This document shows, piece after piece, positions 1-6,238 of a DNA stretch of 10,709 nt. Below the pieces are notes generated by a model. That model was not told the origin of the DNA and did not search any database. It was given only the letters and a program-made list of their open reading frames with translations. Numbering within the stretch: position 1 is the first letter of the stretch; every line of letters starts with the position of its first letter. The stretch is taken from the NCBI GenBank assembly GCA_017853735.1, contig JAFMJA010000072.1:1-10709 (forward strand), written 5' to 3'. The position numbers were made by a program, and so were the translations under genes. The stretch comes from Burkholderiaceae bacterium (GTDB lineage: Bacteria; Pseudomonadota; Gammaproteobacteria; Burkholderiales; Burkholderiaceae_C).

Positions 1-1
1 C

Positions 2-229
2 AAAGGAAGCTGGCCCCAATCCGAGCTGTTCAGCTGGTTGCAGCAAACCGCTGCGATTGATGACCATGAAATGAACCGCACCTTCAACAATGGCATTGGC
101 ATGGCCGTGGTGGTGGATGCCGCCCATGCCGCAGCAGCTGCCGAAACCTTGCGCGCGCTGGGTGAGAAGGTCTATGAAATCGGGGTGATTGAACAGCATA
201 CAGGCGGAGCGCAGGTCACCGTGACCTGA
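2..229 (+). CDS. purM: Phosphoribosylformylglycinamidine cyclo-ligase (AIR synthetase), C-terminal end only
   Basis: Only the last 75 codons are present; the gene enters from the left edge and ends at TGA 227-229. PurM converts formylglycinamidine ribonucleotide to aminoimidazole ribonucleotide using ATP, the fifth step of cytosolic purine synthesis. The translation ends with the typical PurM C-terminal pattern: ELFSWLQQ, then EMNRTFNNGIGM (the conserved MxRTFNxGIGM block), a Val-rich strand, an Ala-rich helix, and a final strand with VYEIGVIE. The ATP-binding and catalytic N-terminal parts lie outside the window. An MFS transporter gene starts 23 bases downstream in the same direction, so the two may be co-transcribed. 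Identification is by conserved motif and is secure despite truncation. Confidence 0.93.
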   Translation, partial: KGSWPQSELFSWLQQTAAIDDHEMNRTFNNGIGMAVVVDAAHAAAAAETLRALGEKVYEIGVIEQHTGGAQVTVT

Positions 230-252
230 ACAGCCCCACTGGCAGGCTGGCC

Positions 253-1443
253 ATGGTCGAATCCAATTCCACGCACCGCCTGCCAGCGGGAATCTGGGCG
301 CTTGGCTTTGTCAGCCTGCTCATGGATGTCTCCTCTGAGCTCATCCACAGCCTACTGCCTGTTTATTTGGTCTCTGGCCTGGGCGCCAGCATGTTGAGCG
401 TGGGACTACTCGAGGGTGCCGCCGAAGCTACTGCCCTGGTGGTGAAGGTTTTTTCAGGCGGGCTGAGTGACTGGTGGGGCCGCCGCAAGCCTTTGGCCTT
501 ATTCGGCTATGGGCTGGGTGCTGCCAGCAAGCCTATTTTCGCCCTCGCCTCCACCCTTGAGCCGGTGATCGCCGCCCGCTTGATCGACCGCATTGGCAAG
601 GGCATACGCGGCGCTCCACGCGACGCTCTGGTGGCCGACATTGCACCACCTCAGATGCGAGGCGCTGCCTTTGGCTTACGCCAATCGCTCGATACTGTGG
701 GTGCCTTCCTCGGCCCCTTGCTGGCGATGGGTTTGATGCTCGCGTGGTCCAACGACTTTCAGGCAGTTTTCTGGGTGGCGACGATTCCTGCCTTTCTCTG
801 CGTGGTGGTCCTGATGTTAGGCGTACAAGAACCGGCACGCAGCGTGACCGGGCCCAGAATCAATCCTATTCGGCGTGAAAACTTGCGTCGCCTGAGCTCA
901 GCCTATTGGTGGGTGGTTGGCTTGGGTTCGGTGTTCACCCTGGCGCGTTTTTCAGAGGCCTTCCTGGTCCTGCGAGCTCAACAAGGTGGGCTTGACCTCG
1001 CATGGGTCCCGCTGGTGCTGATCGTGATGAATATTTTCTTTGCCATGGGCGCCTACCCCTGTGGCCGCCTGGCTGACCAGATGAGCCACCGCACCCTGCT
1101 GGCAGGCGGCCTTGCCTTGCTGATCGGTGCAGACCTGATGCTGGCCCTGGACAACCAGGGGCCCCTGCTGTGGGCTGGCGTTATTCTGTGGGGATTGCAT
1201 ATGGCCATGACACAAGGTCTGCTGGCCACCATGGTGGCCAACAATGCGCCTGCTGAATTGCGCGCCACGGCTTTTGGCCTTTTCTACCTGATGAGTGGAC
1301 TTTCCATGCTGGTGGCCAGCGCCCTGGCTGGTTTTCTCTGGGATACCTGGGGCGCGTCAGCAACATTTATGGCGGGAATATTTTTCAGTTTGATCGCCTT
1401 GCTGCTGCTGATCAAACAAAAAGGGTTCAAGCCGCCTGGCTAA
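253..1443 (+). CDS. Major facilitator superfamily (MFS) transporter
   Basis: A 396-residue polytopic inner-membrane protein with about twelve hydrophobic segments, the usual size for a 12-TM MFS carrier. The loop between helices 2 and 3 (residues 69-79) reads GGLSDWWGRRK, a textbook MFS motif A. A second basic block, GKGIRGAPRDAL (about 115-126), with MRGAAFGLRQSLDTVGAFLGP after it, is typical of a proteobacterial MFS subgroup of unknown substrate. The N-terminal half is the more conserved; the C-terminal half has another 6 helices and a short basic tail. ATG at 253 is preceded by GGCAGG, a modest ribosome binding site, 23 bases after purM. The substrate cannot be told from sequence; drug or metabolite efflux is one possibility. 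The gene ends facing the SirB1-like gene on the other strand. Confidence 0.88.
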   Translation: MVESNSTHRLPAGIWALGFVSLLMDVSSELIHSLLPVYLVSGLGASMLSVGLLEGAAEATALVVKVFSGGLSDWWGRRKPLALFGYGLGAASKPIFALASTLEPVIAARLIDRIGKGIRGAPRDALVADIAPPQMRGAAFGLRQSLDTVGAFLGPLLAMGLMLAWSNDFQAVFWVATIPAFLCVVVLMLGVQEPARSVTGPRINPIRRENLRRLSSAYWWVVGLGSVFTLARFSEAFLVLRAQQGGLDLAWVPLVLIVMNIFFAMGAYPCGRLADQMSHRTLLAGGLALLIGADLMLALDNQGPLLWAGVILWGLHMAMTQGLLATMVANNAPAELRATAFGLFYLMSGLSMLVASALAGFLWDTWGASATFMAGIFFSLIALLLLIKQKGFKPPG

Positions 1444-1507
1444 TTGCCAGTGAAGTTGCTGCCCCACGCATTGGCGCCACCCCAACAGAGGATTGCGCTG
1501 GCCCGCA

Positions 1508-2359
1508 TTACCGGGCTTTACGTCTCAGTTCGAGCAGGCGCTGAGCAATCGCACTGGAGTCCTCGCTTGAGCCCGCATGCGCCAGATAGGTCTCCAAATC
1601 CTGCACGGCCTGTTCGGTTTGTCCCAGCGAGGCATTGGTCAGCCCTCGTTCCCGATATTCCACCCACAACTCAGGCAGCAAGACAAGCAAGCGATCCTGC
1701 ACGGCCAACAAACGCTGCAGGTCTGACTGAGCACGATAGAGTTCCTTGAGGTTGCGCAACATGCGCTCGATGATCTCGCGGGGTGTCGCCGGCTGCAAAA
1801 AAACGCCCAGGGGCAACTCCTGGGAGATCGGCGAACCAAGTCCGCGGCGGTAGGGCTCCAGGCGCTCCACCAATTCCTCACGGCTGAGCGACTCGCCCGA
1901 AAATGGGTCAATCAAGACCTGGCCCTGGGCCAGGTTCACACGGACCAGAAAATGCCCCGGGAAGGACACCCCACGCGCTGCCAAACCCAGACCTTGAGCC
2001 AGTTCCAGCCAGAGCACGGCCAATGAAACTGGAATGCCGCGGCGACTGTGCAGAACACTATGCATATAGCTGTTAGCGGGATCGTGGTAGTGGTTGACAT
2101 TGCCGGCAAAGCCCTGGTCCTTGAAGAAGTACTGGTTCAGAATGCGCAGCTTGTACACGCCCGGGGCGTCGGCGGGAATGCGGCATCGCACCGTGGCCAG
2201 CAGGTGGTCAACCCCTGACAACACCGATTGCACATCCAGGTCCGGATGTTCATCCTGCGCCAGGCTGGCCGCAGCTTCGAGCAAGGGGAAATGGGTGTCC
2301 GACTGCACCAAAGTAGCGAAATAGCTCAGCGGGGTAGGTTTTAAAAAATCTTTCATCAT
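1508..2359 (-). CDS. SirB1-family protein (transglutaminase-like fold plus TPR-type helices)
   Basis: A 283-residue soluble protein. Residues about 50-155 carry the SirB1 N-terminal (transglutaminase-like) signature: LRxLNxYFF, then NSYMHSVLHSRRGIPVSLAVL at 96-116, then GVSFPGHFLVRV at 130-141 and DPFSG at 151-155. Residues about 195-280 are helical, rich in Leu, Arg and Glu, and look like TPR repeats. His136 and Asp151 remain, but no Cys lies where a transglutaminase nucleophile would be; the only Cys is residue 59, so a classical transglutaminase reaction is unlikely. The frame is open further upstream, but the start is set at ATG 2359 (a second ATG follows at 2356) because it overlaps the murJ stop as TGATG. 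The biochemical role of this family is not established. The coupling suggests balanced expression with MurJ. Confidence 0.85.
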   Translation of the reverse strand: MMKDFLKPTPLSYFATLVQSDTHFPLLEAAASLAQDEHPDLDVQSVLSGVDHLLATVRCRIPADAPGVYKLRILNQYFFKDQGFAGNVNHYHDPANSYMHSVLHSRRGIPVSLAVLWLELAQGLGLAARGVSFPGHFLVRVNLAQGQVLIDPFSGESLSREELVERLEPYRRGLGSPISQELPLGVFLQPATPREIIERMLRNLKELYRAQSDLQRLLAVQDRLLVLLPELWVEYRERGLTNASLGQTEQAVQDLETYLAHAGSSEDSSAIAQRLLELRRKAR

Positions 2360-3930
2360 CAACGGCGCACCAATTGAGCCAACTTCATCCCGGCTGCGGT
2401 GACCGAACCAAAATAAATCAGCGCGGCACCGGCCAGCACTGCCAAGAGATAGCCTACCCGCAACAAGGGTTGATTGCGCAAATCCAGCCAGGGCACAGCA
2501 TGGGCCGTCCACCACAAAAATACTCCCAACAGGGCAGATGCGACCAAGACCTGCGCGAGGAAGCGGGTCCAGCCTGGCGCTGGTATGTAACTACCTCTCT
2601 GGCGTAAGCCCAGCAGCAGCCAAAGGGCATTGATCATGGCCCCGAGGCCAATGGAAAGTGACAGCCCGGCATGCTGGAATAAGGGCACAAAAGCCAGATT
2701 CATGAGTTGGGTGAGCACCAGCACAATCACTGCGATCTTGACCGGGGTTCGAATATCCTGGCTGGCGTAAAAACCGGGCGCTAGCACCTTGACTGCCACC
2801 ACGCCGAGCAAGCCTGCTCCCCAGCCCATCAGCGCCAGCGCCGTCTGGCGCACATCATGCTCGGTGAAAGCGCCGTAGTGGTAGAGCACAGCCACCAGGG
2901 GATGGGCAAACACCAACAAGGCGATGGCACACGGCAGGCTCAGCAGCACGACCAGACGTAAACCCCAGTCCAACATGGCGGAATACTGCTGCATATCGTT
3001 GCTTGCCTTGGCAGTCGCCAATTGCGGCATGAGCACCACGCCCAGCGCCACGCCCAGCATGGCGGTCGGAAATTCCATCAGCCGATCTGCATAGCTCAGC
3101 CAGCTGACACTGCCCGCCACCAGGTACGAGGCAATCTGGGTATTGATCAACAGGGAAATCTGCGCCACGCTCACACCCAGAAGGGCGGGTACCATCAGAC
3201 GCAGGATGTTCTTGGTGTGCGGATCGGACAGGGCAGCTTGCAAAGCCCCCCAACCCAGGCGGATATTCGGCAACAGTCCCAGTCGTTTGAGTGCCAGCGC
3301 CTGGAGCAGCAATTGCAGCATACCCCCAGCCATCACCCCAGCAGCCAGGGCGTAAATCGGTTGCCAACCGAGCTGGCCAAACCAGGGCGCGAGCAGCCAG
3401 GCCGCCCCGATCAGACTTAAATTAAGCAAAACCGGGGTCAGCGCCGGAATCGCAAAGTGCCGCCAGGTATTGAGCACGCCTGCGGCCAATGCCACCAGCG
3501 ACATGAAGGCGATATAGGGAAACATCCAGCGCGTCATCAGCACCGCAGCTTCAAAGCTGTCGCCCGACTGCTGCAGTCCGCTGGCCAAGGCCCAGACCAG
3601 AATTGGGGCGCCGGACACCCCCAGCACGCAGGTCAGCAACAAGACGGCAAAAAGCAGGCTGGCTACCCGATCGACCATCTTCCGAGTGGCATCTTCGCCC
3701 TCCTGCGCGCGCGCGGTGGCCAAGACAGGCACGAAAGCTTGGCTGAAAGCGCCTTCGGCAAAAAGCCGACGAAAAAGGTTTGGGATCCTGAACGCCACAT
3801 TGAAGGCATCAGTCAGGGCGCTGGCGCCAAAGGTGGCCGCAATGACCAGCTCGCGCACCAATCCAGTGATGCGCGAAGCCAGGGTCAACAGGGAAACCGT
3901 CGATGCGGCTTTGAACAGACTCACGTGCAT
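2359..3930 (-). CDS. murJ: Lipid II flippase MurJ
   Basis: A 523-residue membrane protein with about 14 hydrophobic segments, close to the 511 residues of E. coli MurJ. It moves undecaprenyl-linked lipid II from the cytoplasmic to the periplasmic face of the inner membrane for peptidoglycan assembly. The N terminus has the diagnostic series SRITGLVRE (Arg20, Arg26), TDAFNVAFRIPNLFRRLFAEGAFSQAF (Asp41, Arg54, Arg55), which matches E. coli Arg18, Arg24, Asp39 and Arg52/53 with an offset of two. That offset hints that GTG at 3924 (residue 3) could be the real start; neither ATG 3930 nor this GTG has a clear ribosome binding site. The stop overlaps the next gene's start. It diverges from rpsT, a neighbour relation I recall from other Burkholderiales. 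Confidence 0.96.
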   Translation of the reverse strand: MHVSLFKAASTVSLLTLASRITGLVRELVIAATFGASALTDAFNVAFRIPNLFRRLFAEGAFSQAFVPVLATARAQEGEDATRKMVDRVASLLFAVLLLTCVLGVSGAPILVWALASGLQQSGDSFEAAVLMTRWMFPYIAFMSLVALAAGVLNTWRHFAIPALTPVLLNLSLIGAAWLLAPWFGQLGWQPIYALAAGVMAGGMLQLLLQALALKRLGLLPNIRLGWGALQAALSDPHTKNILRLMVPALLGVSVAQISLLINTQIASYLVAGSVSWLSYADRLMEFPTAMLGVALGVVLMPQLATAKASNDMQQYSAMLDWGLRLVVLLSLPCAIALLVFAHPLVAVLYHYGAFTEHDVRQTALALMGWGAGLLGVVAVKVLAPGFYASQDIRTPVKIAVIVLVLTQLMNLAFVPLFQHAGLSLSIGLGAMINALWLLLGLRQRGSYIPAPGWTRFLAQVLVASALLGVFLWWTAHAVPWLDLRNQPLLRVGYLLAVLAGAALIYFGSVTAAGMKLAQLVRR

Positions 3931-3989
3931 CAGTGTAGAGGATCAGTCAAGCAAGCCTTGGGCAAGCCACAGGATGAACATGCAAAAAA

Positions 3990-3998
3990 TGCTAAAAT
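3990..3998 (+). promoter_or_regulatory. Extended -10 promoter element for rpsT
   Basis: TGC-TAAAAT forms a TGn extended -10 element (hexamer 3993-3998). It would start transcription near 4005 and give a leader of about 39 bases before the rpsT ATG. I find no good -35 hexamer at 16-18 bases upstream, consistent with an extended -10 promoter, but the assignment is by pattern only. Confidence 0.5.
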
Positions 3999-4029
3999 CG
4001 CGGGTTCTGCTGACATCATCCACAGACAC

Positions 4030-4035
4030 AAGGAA
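4030..4035 (+). promoter_or_regulatory. Ribosome binding site of rpsT
   Basis: AAGGAA lies 8 bases before ATG 4044. It fixes the rpsT start and is the strongest ribosome binding site on the + strand of the window, fitting a highly expressed ribosomal protein. Confidence 0.8.
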
Positions 4036-4043
4036 TCAATATC

Positions 4044-4337
4044 ATGGCCTCTGGAAAGCCAAAGAAAAAAAACCCGCGCCTGGCGTCGGGCCGCAAACGA
4101 GTTCGTCAGGACGTCAAGCTCAATGCGGCCAATACCTCACTGCGCTCCAAATACCGCACTGCCGTCAAAAATGTTGAAAAAGCAGTTTTGAGCGGCGACA
4201 AAGCCAAGGCCACCGAGCTGTTTGCCAAGATGCAGGCGGTGGTGGACACCGTGGCCGACAAAGGCATTTTTCATAAAAACAAGGCGGCTCGCGACAAGAG
4301 CCGCATCTCAGCCAGGGTCAAGGCCCTGGCCGCCTGA
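4044..4337 (+). CDS. rpsT: Small ribosomal subunit protein bS20
   Basis: A 97-residue, Lys/Arg/Ala-rich helical protein of the 30S subunit that binds 16S rRNA. The C-terminal half contains the S20 core GDKAKATELFAKMQAVVDTVADKGIFHKNKAARDKSRISARVKAL; HKNKAARxKS is the family hallmark. The N terminus MASGKPKKKNPRLASGRKR is an extended form that I associate with Burkholderiales, especially Comamonadaceae, and is longer than the E. coli start. The gene is monocistronic, with its own promoter and ribosome binding site upstream and an intrinsic terminator about 70 bases after the stop. In E. coli, S20 represses its own translation; nothing in this short leader shows whether that happens here. Confidence 0.98.
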   Translation: MASGKPKKKNPRLASGRKRVRQDVKLNAANTSLRSKYRTAVKNVEKAVLSGDKAKATELFAKMQAVVDTVADKGIFHKNKAARDKSRISARVKALAA

Positions 4338-4404
4338 GTTCAGGCCTCGCACGCTGGGACTTGCGCCCATGCGCCGTTTGTAACCGGTGCGCTGTCAGCA
4401 GAAT

Positions 4405-4435
4405 AAAAAAAGCCGTCGCATGACGGCTTTTTTTT
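4405..4435. terminator. Bidirectional intrinsic terminator between rpsT and the DUF3579 gene
   Basis: Stem GCCGTC (4412-4417) and GACGGC (4422-4427) around the loop GCAT, preceded by seven A and followed by eight T. The A and T tracts extend the stem and give a U-run on either strand. The element therefore can end rpsT from the left and DUF3579 (stop at 4444) from the right. The symmetry fits its place between two convergent genes. Confidence 0.92.
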
Positions 4436-4443
4436 GTCCGGCC

Positions 4444-4770
4444 TCAGGCTTCAGCCAGCAGGCTTTCCTCGTACATGAGCTCTACTTTGGTCAACAAATC
4501 ATTGTCGCGGGCAAAACCAATGCAGAAATCCCAGGCCAGGGGCTCAAATTCCCGCAAGGCAGGATCCACCTTGACGCATTTCAAACCTTCCAGGTCGCCA
4601 GGCACACACCAGGGCGAGTAGGCCAAATGTTGATTGAAGCCTTTGGCGGCCGGATGAAACTGAGCCATCACGCCCGCCAGGCGTTCCGCCCAATCGCTGG
4701 GCCGAAAGGGCTTTCCCTGACGGGTCCTGCCCAAAATGAAAAAGGTTTTCCTGTCCGCGCAATCTGTCAT
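4444..4770 (-). CDS. DUF3579 family protein
   Basis: A 108-residue protein of the betaproteobacterial DUF3579 family, whose function is unknown. It is soluble, without signal peptide or membrane segment. The sequence has RTRQGKPFRPSDWAERLAGVMAQF near the N terminus, a central YSPWCVPGDLEGLKCVKVDPAL, and an acidic C terminus (WDFCIGFARDNDLLT, then VELMYEESLLAEA). Although the frame is open back to 4854, ATG 4770 is chosen because AGAGG (4778-4782) sits 7 bases upstream and the extra residues look non-coding. From memory, this family often sits beside arginine genes in Burkholderiales, as here where it diverges from argD; a role linked to arginine metabolism is only a guess from location. I am sure of the reading frame, and fairly sure of the family. 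Confidence 0.85.
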   Translation of the reverse strand: MTDCADRKTFFILGRTRQGKPFRPSDWAERLAGVMAQFHPAAKGFNQHLAYSPWCVPGDLEGLKCVKVDPALREFEPLAWDFCIGFARDNDLLTKVELMYEESLLAEA

Positions 4771-4853
4771 TGTTGAACCTCTGTCCTGCGAAATGCCAGC
4801 CAAATGGAGCGCTGGCTGGGCGAGTGAACCCCCACCCTGCCTGTGCGATCTCA

Positions 4854-4882
4854 ATATAAGATGTATTATATCTTATATAAGA
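4854..4882. promoter_or_regulatory. Cluster of overlapping AT-rich palindromes (candidate operator)
   Basis: ATATAAGAT (4854-4862) and ATCTTATAT (4870-4878) form a perfect 9-base inverted repeat with a 7-base spacer, centred at 4866. A perfect 12-base palindrome, TCTTATATAAGA (4871-4882), overlaps it, centred at 4876.5. The dyads are 10.5 bases apart, one helical turn, and the two direct copies of ATATAAGA start 21 bases apart. The sequence does not match the ArgR box consensus as I know it. It overlaps a -10 hexamer for the leftward DUF3579 gene, so a bound regulator would probably block that promoter; argD may also be affected. Confidence 0.5.
4865..4870 (-). promoter_or_regulatory. Consensus -10 hexamer (TATAAT) for the DUF3579 gene
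   Basis: The minus strand reads TATAAT, a perfect sigma-70 -10, with a predicted start near 4858 and an 88-base leader to ATG 4770. The -35 region is poor (TATTTT at 17-base spacing), so the promoter may need an activator. The hexamer lies in the centre of the palindrome cluster. The AT-rich setting makes chance matches more likely. Confidence 0.4.
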
Positions 4883-4960
4883 CTTGAAAAATACGGGCTG
4901 GATGGCATCCTCCTGGCGGGACATCTTGCGCAGCGCACTGGGTCTAAAATCAACTTCCAA

Positions 4961-4996
4961 CGGCCCAACCTGCGTTGGGCCGCATTGTTTTTTGTG
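4961..4996 (+). terminator. Terminator-like hairpin in the argD leader
   Basis: CGGCCCAAC (4961-4969) and GTTGGGCCG (4974-4982) form a perfect 9-base GC-rich stem with a CTGC loop, followed by CATTGTTTTTTG. On the + strand this has the form of an intrinsic terminator; on the minus strand no T-run follows. It ends about 20 bases before the argD start, so transcription of argD from an upstream promoter must read through it. It could be an attenuator, a 5'-end stabilising hairpin, or the end of a short upstream transcript. A TAAAAT at 4945-4950 just before it resembles a -10 element but lacks a -35. Confidence 0.6.
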
Positions 4997-5016
4997 ATTC
5001 GTCAAAACCAACTGCC

Positions 5017-6225
5017 ATGACCGCCGTCCCGCCTACCCTCGCTGCTGCCTCGCCTCATGTCATGAACACTTACGGGCGCCTGCCGATCGCGCTGTCGCAT
5101 GGACAGGGGTGCCGCGTTTGGGACATCAACGGCAAGGCCTATCTCGATGGCCTGGGCGGCATCGCGGTCAACACACTTGGGCACAACCACCCTCAGTTGG
5201 TGGCGGCCTTGCAGGATCAGGTCAGCAAGCTGATCCACTGCTCCAACTACTATCACATCCCCTTGCAAGAGGAATTGGCCAGTTTGCTGGTCGAGCGATC
5301 GGGTCTTAGCAATGCTTTCTTTTGCTCGACCGGGCTGGAAGCCAATGAAGCTGCCATCAAAATGGCGCGCAAGTATGGTCACGACAAAGGCATCGACAAC
5401 CCGCAAATCGTGGTCTATGAAAAAGCCTTTCACGGACGCTCCATCGCCACTCTGAGCGCCACTGGCAATGAAAAAATTCAGAAAGGATTTGGGCCACTGG
5501 TACCCGGCTTCATCCGGGTGCCGATCAACAACATGGATGCGCTGCTGCAGGCCACTGCTGGCAACCCCAATGTCGTGGCGGTATTTTTCGAGACCATCCA
5601 GGGCGAAGGCGGCATCCATTCCATGCAATTGGATTACCTGAGCCAGGTGCGTGAGCTCTGTGATCAACGCGAATGGCTGCTGATGATCGACGAGGTGCAA
5701 AGCGGCATGGGCCGCACCGGGAAATGGTTTGCCCATCAATGGGCTGGCATCCAGCCTGATGTGATGCCCCTGGCCAAGGGCCTGGGTTCGGGCGTTCCAG
5801 TAGGCGCGGTGATCGCTGGTCCCAAGGCAGCTCAAATTTTCCAGCCGGGCAACCATGGCAGCACCTTTGGCGGCAACCCACTGGCGATGCGCGCCGGGGT
5901 GGAAACCATTCGCATCATGGAGCAAGACCGGCTTTTGGACAATGCCAGCACGGTCGGCGCCCATTTACGGGCCGCCCTTGGACGTGCACTGGGTACTACA
6001 GCAGGCGTCAAGGAAATTCGTGGCCAAGGTTTGATGATTGGCGTGGAATTAAGCAAGCCTTGTAGCGTTTTGACTGAACGTGCCGCCGAGGCCGGCTTGC
6101 TGATCAGCGTCACCGCCGACAATGTGATTCGCTTGGTGCCGCCCTTGATTATTACCCCGGCAGAAGCGGATGAAGCGGTGGCCTTGCTCACACCGCTGGT
6201 GAAAGCCTTTCTGGCTGAGAGCTGA
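5017..6225 (+). CDS. argD: Acetylornithine aminotransferase (PLP-dependent, class III)
   Basis: A 402-residue cytosolic enzyme that transfers an amino group from glutamate to N-acetylglutamate semialdehyde, making N-acetylornithine for arginine synthesis. Class III aminotransferase marks in order: the N-terminal ALSHGQGCRVWDINGKAYLDGLGGIAVNTLGHNHP, the phosphate-binding STGLEANEAAIKMAR (about 104-118), FHGR at 138-141, GEGG at 196-199, IDEVQSGMGRTG at 224-235 (Asp225 binds the pyridine nitrogen), and AKGLGSG with the Schiff-base Lys254. The C terminus has IRGQGLMIGVEL. Start ATG 5017 is chosen on homology; an in-frame TTG at 4975 lies inside the hairpin and is unlikely. No clear ribosome binding site precedes 5017, which is odd for a core gene. 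argF follows after 13 bases. Some ArgD enzymes also act on succinyldiaminopimelate. Confidence 0.95.
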   Translation: MTAVPPTLAAASPHVMNTYGRLPIALSHGQGCRVWDINGKAYLDGLGGIAVNTLGHNHPQLVAALQDQVSKLIHCSNYYHIPLQEELASLLVERSGLSNAFFCSTGLEANEAAIKMARKYGHDKGIDNPQIVVYEKAFHGRSIATLSATGNEKIQKGFGPLVPGFIRVPINNMDALLQATAGNPNVVAVFFETIQGEGGIHSMQLDYLSQVRELCDQREWLLMIDEVQSGMGRTGKWFAHQWAGIQPDVMPLAKGLGSGVPVGAVIAGPKAAQIFQPGNHGSTFGGNPLAMRAGVETIRIMEQDRLLDNASTVGAHLRAALGRALGTTAGVKEIRGQGLMIGVELSKPCSVLTERAAEAGLLISVTADNVIRLVPPLIITPAEADEAVALLTPLVKAFLAES

Positions 6226-6238
6226 GTTCGCCCCCATC

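Noticed and set aside
1436..1450. CTGGC/GCCAG hairpin at the end of the MFS gene as a terminator
   Set aside because: The stem is five bases and no T-run follows on either strand.
2360..2515. N-terminal extension of the SirB1-like gene into murJ
   Set aside because: These 52 codons are a shadow of murJ; the TGATG overlap gives the natural start.
3457..4191. A 244-codon + strand frame opposite murJ that runs into rpsT
   Set aside because: It overlaps both certain genes in other frames, is rich in Gln, His and Arg, and has no family resemblance.
4771..4854. N-terminal extension of the DUF3579 gene to 4854
   Set aside because: ATG 4770 has a well-placed AGAGG, and the extra residues look like translated leader.
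4854..4882. ArgR (ARG box) pair ahead of argD
   Set aside because: The 21-base spacing resembles paired ARG boxes, but the half-sites lack the TGAAT/ATTCA core, so I do not call it ArgR.
4975..5016. Upstream in-frame TTG start for argD
   Set aside because: It lies inside the 3' arm of the hairpin and the extra 14 residues (GRIVFCDSSKPTA) do not look like an ArgD N terminus; ATG 5017 is preferred.
5002..5964. A long (320-codon) open frame on the minus strand opposite argD
   Set aside because: It is antisense to a clear aminotransferase gene, has a His/Gln-rich composition typical of the reverse complement of GC-rich coding DNA, and matches no family.
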